From Takakia lepidozioides (lineage: Eukaryota > Streptophyta > Takakiopsida > Takakiales > Takakiaceae), in the NCBI GenBank assembly GCA_030704615.1, contig CM060731.1, positions 69,356,756-69,420,755 of the forward strand: a stretch of DNA of 64,000 nucleotides, read 5' to 3'. A program made the translations under genes and the position numbers. The notes under the pieces are model-generated. The model was given only the letters and a program-made list of their open reading frames with translations, did not search any database and was not told where the DNA came from. Below are positions 62,610 to 64,000 of the stretch, one piece after another. Numbering within the stretch: position 1 is the first letter of the stretch; the number at the start of each line of letters is the position of its first letter.

Positions 62610-64000
62610 TCTGGACAGCAAAAGTTGATTACCAGGTGTTCCCTTCCTTTATTTCAATATCTTCTTCTGAATGTCTGTTCTTTTCCATTTTCCGCTTGAC
62701 TGACTATCTGGGTTTTTGGTGTTTGATTCAGGTATATGTATCATATCCTCATACCGGGAAAGTACCTTAGCGATGACCCAGACTTCATCTATTCATGGGC
62801 TGACCCCTCCAATGAGAAGACAATGTACACGGCTGGTATTGCCAGAGACTGGAGCAGGGCGCACTTCAGAGACTGTGGGTGGTACCTCGACCTGCCAAAA
62901 CAGGACACACCATTCGATGAAGTTGTTTGGAAAACCTGAACGACAATGCCGCAGCGATTGCCCCATTGGCAGACAAAGACATTCAGGACAGAATCATTTC
63001 TACTCTGGCTGCAAAAGAGCCCGAGAGAACTGCCACTCCAAAACGAAAGGGGAAGACTGTCGGGGATCCTAAGGGGAAGGGGAAAAGTGCAGCTCCGCAA
63101 GGACAGGGACCGTCAGAGGTTCCTGTCAGAGAGCCTTCTCCCGCAAGGAGGGATAGGAGAACATCAAAGTCGAGGGAGCAGCCTTACGAGGCGAGAGAAC
63201 ATCCTCTAGGGTTTTGGGCCAGTTCAATCGTAGGGTGCTGAATGAAAGTTTTCTTGCAATGATGGAGTCCAGGAAGTCCACTTTCAAAGGGGTGCCCTCG
63301 AAATCATGGGACATGCTTGTTTCGTTCCTCACTCAGGTAAACACTTCTGTCTAAACTGTTGTATGAATAATTGTGTTTTGGCATCTTGTTGTGGCTTTTC
63401 CAGGGGATGGATCTCCTGCTCGATTTGGATTGGGCTTCTTACACTGTCTCCTGTTTTTTCCCTGTAGGTGACAAAAAATCCGGAATGGGTGAATGGAGTT
63501 CAGCAGGCATACGCGACTGACCTTGTGGTGTTGGACATTCCTGACGGTTATCCTGTCCCTGATGTGTTTCCCTTCCAATTCGACCCCGACTTGGAACAAA
63601 TTCGGATTCTCGTTATTGGCAGTGGGCTTTCTCGTTCAGCAACAATTCCTTTCGGACTCGGGGGCTCTTCTTCTCATGCAGTCAAAGGACATGTCGGCCC
63701 GAAGAACTCTTTTCAGCTACATGAAAGCCTCCGGGTTTCGTGTCATCAAAACTTGGACATGCATCAATACTCTGCCTCTTACGAAGGGCGAGTTCCCGGG
63801 GCAGAAAGTGAGTTGGTTCCTTTCAATTCATGTTTCGTTGTTTTTTCGGTAAATATAAAATGCTGGGTTATGCCTTCTGTCTCATGCTCTCTTCCTCATT
63901 GTTGAAGACACGGGTGTTCGAAGCTTGTGCCTGGTGGGGGAAGGACACTCTTCCTCCTGGTGTTGCTGAGTTCCAGATGAGGGACCTTGCAGCTCATATT

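Larger units (their letters stand above)
58910..63970 (+). pseudogene. Unrecognised multi-exon gene with a GNHR motif, divergent partner of the MULE-like gene (runs off the right edge)
   Basis: Exon-like blocks: ~58911-59363 (very basic/acidic, KERARAKERMRKARREL), ~60120-60717, ~60790-60978, ~61098-61540, ~61636-61860, ~62733-63334, ~63468-63810, 63906 onward. Block 2 begins with a KRKRK nuclear-signal-like stretch and holds VPGGNLVIPLCRMISMPAVR and MFFVWDGNHRLLAW; the GNHR word and spacing recall ParB/Srx-fold proteins, weakly. Later blocks are rich in Trp and charged residues (WLHKATFW, RWKLAVWNNCFFREFE) and I do not recognise them. Frame changes occur at ~60598, ~62930, ~63195 and ~63600, so this copy is damaged or mis-spliced in my model. 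Introns are full of palindromes. Function unknown; position suggests the second gene of a transposon. Confidence 0.5.

Overview
The window is nuclear DNA of a streptophyte (plant lineage). Genes carry spliceosomal introns. They include a group-D type MAP kinase with the TDY activation loop, and relics of an FDM/IDN2-type (Factor of DNA Methylation) gene with an XH domain. The remainder is rich in transposable elements, including Ty1/copia, Ty3/gypsy, LINE, SINE and Mutator-like elements. A gypsy element carrying a cytosine methyltransferase recalls charophycean algae, where such captures have been reported, but I cannot fix the species.

Layout. 0-1.2 kb: two 5' exons of a minus-strand gene with a mitochondrial-presequence-like N-terminus, running off the left edge. 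1.5-20 kb: tandem segmental duplications of an [FDM-like + TMEM234-like] unit, decayed in all FDM copies but leaving one intact TMEM234-like gene (19.0-19.5 kb, minus). Between the copies lie a LINE (8.2-10.9 kb), hairpin-rich insertions, a 4-copy ~110 bp satellite and a tRNA-derived SINE. 20.3-21.4 kb: an intronless SLC35F/DUF914 transporter. 22.7-27.9 kb: a purple-acid-phosphatase-like metallophosphatase with at least ten exons. 31.4-36.3 kb (minus): a ten-exon TDY MAP kinase whose penultimate intron holds two LINE 3' fragments bounded by CT repeats. 36.3-42.9 kb: mostly non-coding, with MITE-like and SINE-like repeats.

43-54 kb: a scrambled nest of two LTR retrotransposons. The order is copia RT-RNaseH (minus), gypsy protease / C5-methyltransferase / RT / RNaseH / integrase / PHD finger / 3' LTR (plus), copia protease-integrase (plus), gypsy Gag (minus). 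One inversion with breakpoints near 45.10 and 52.19 kb would restore both elements at once, with the gypsy inserted in the copia protease.

54-64 kb: a divergent pair made of a Mutator-like transposase with a SWIM zinc finger (minus) and an unrecognised multi-exon protein (plus) holding a GNHR motif. They share a promoter region with three ~65 bp direct repeats. This module is peppered with short palindromes of one architecture: six in an exactly 42-bp-periodic array at 54.34-54.59 kb and twelve in the introns and leader of the plus gene (59.4-62.6 kb). Their arms differ by paired, compensating changes. Both genes are broken by frameshifts or a stop, so the module looks like a decayed but unfamiliar mobile element. 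This palindrome system and the methyltransferase-PHD gypsy are the most notable items.
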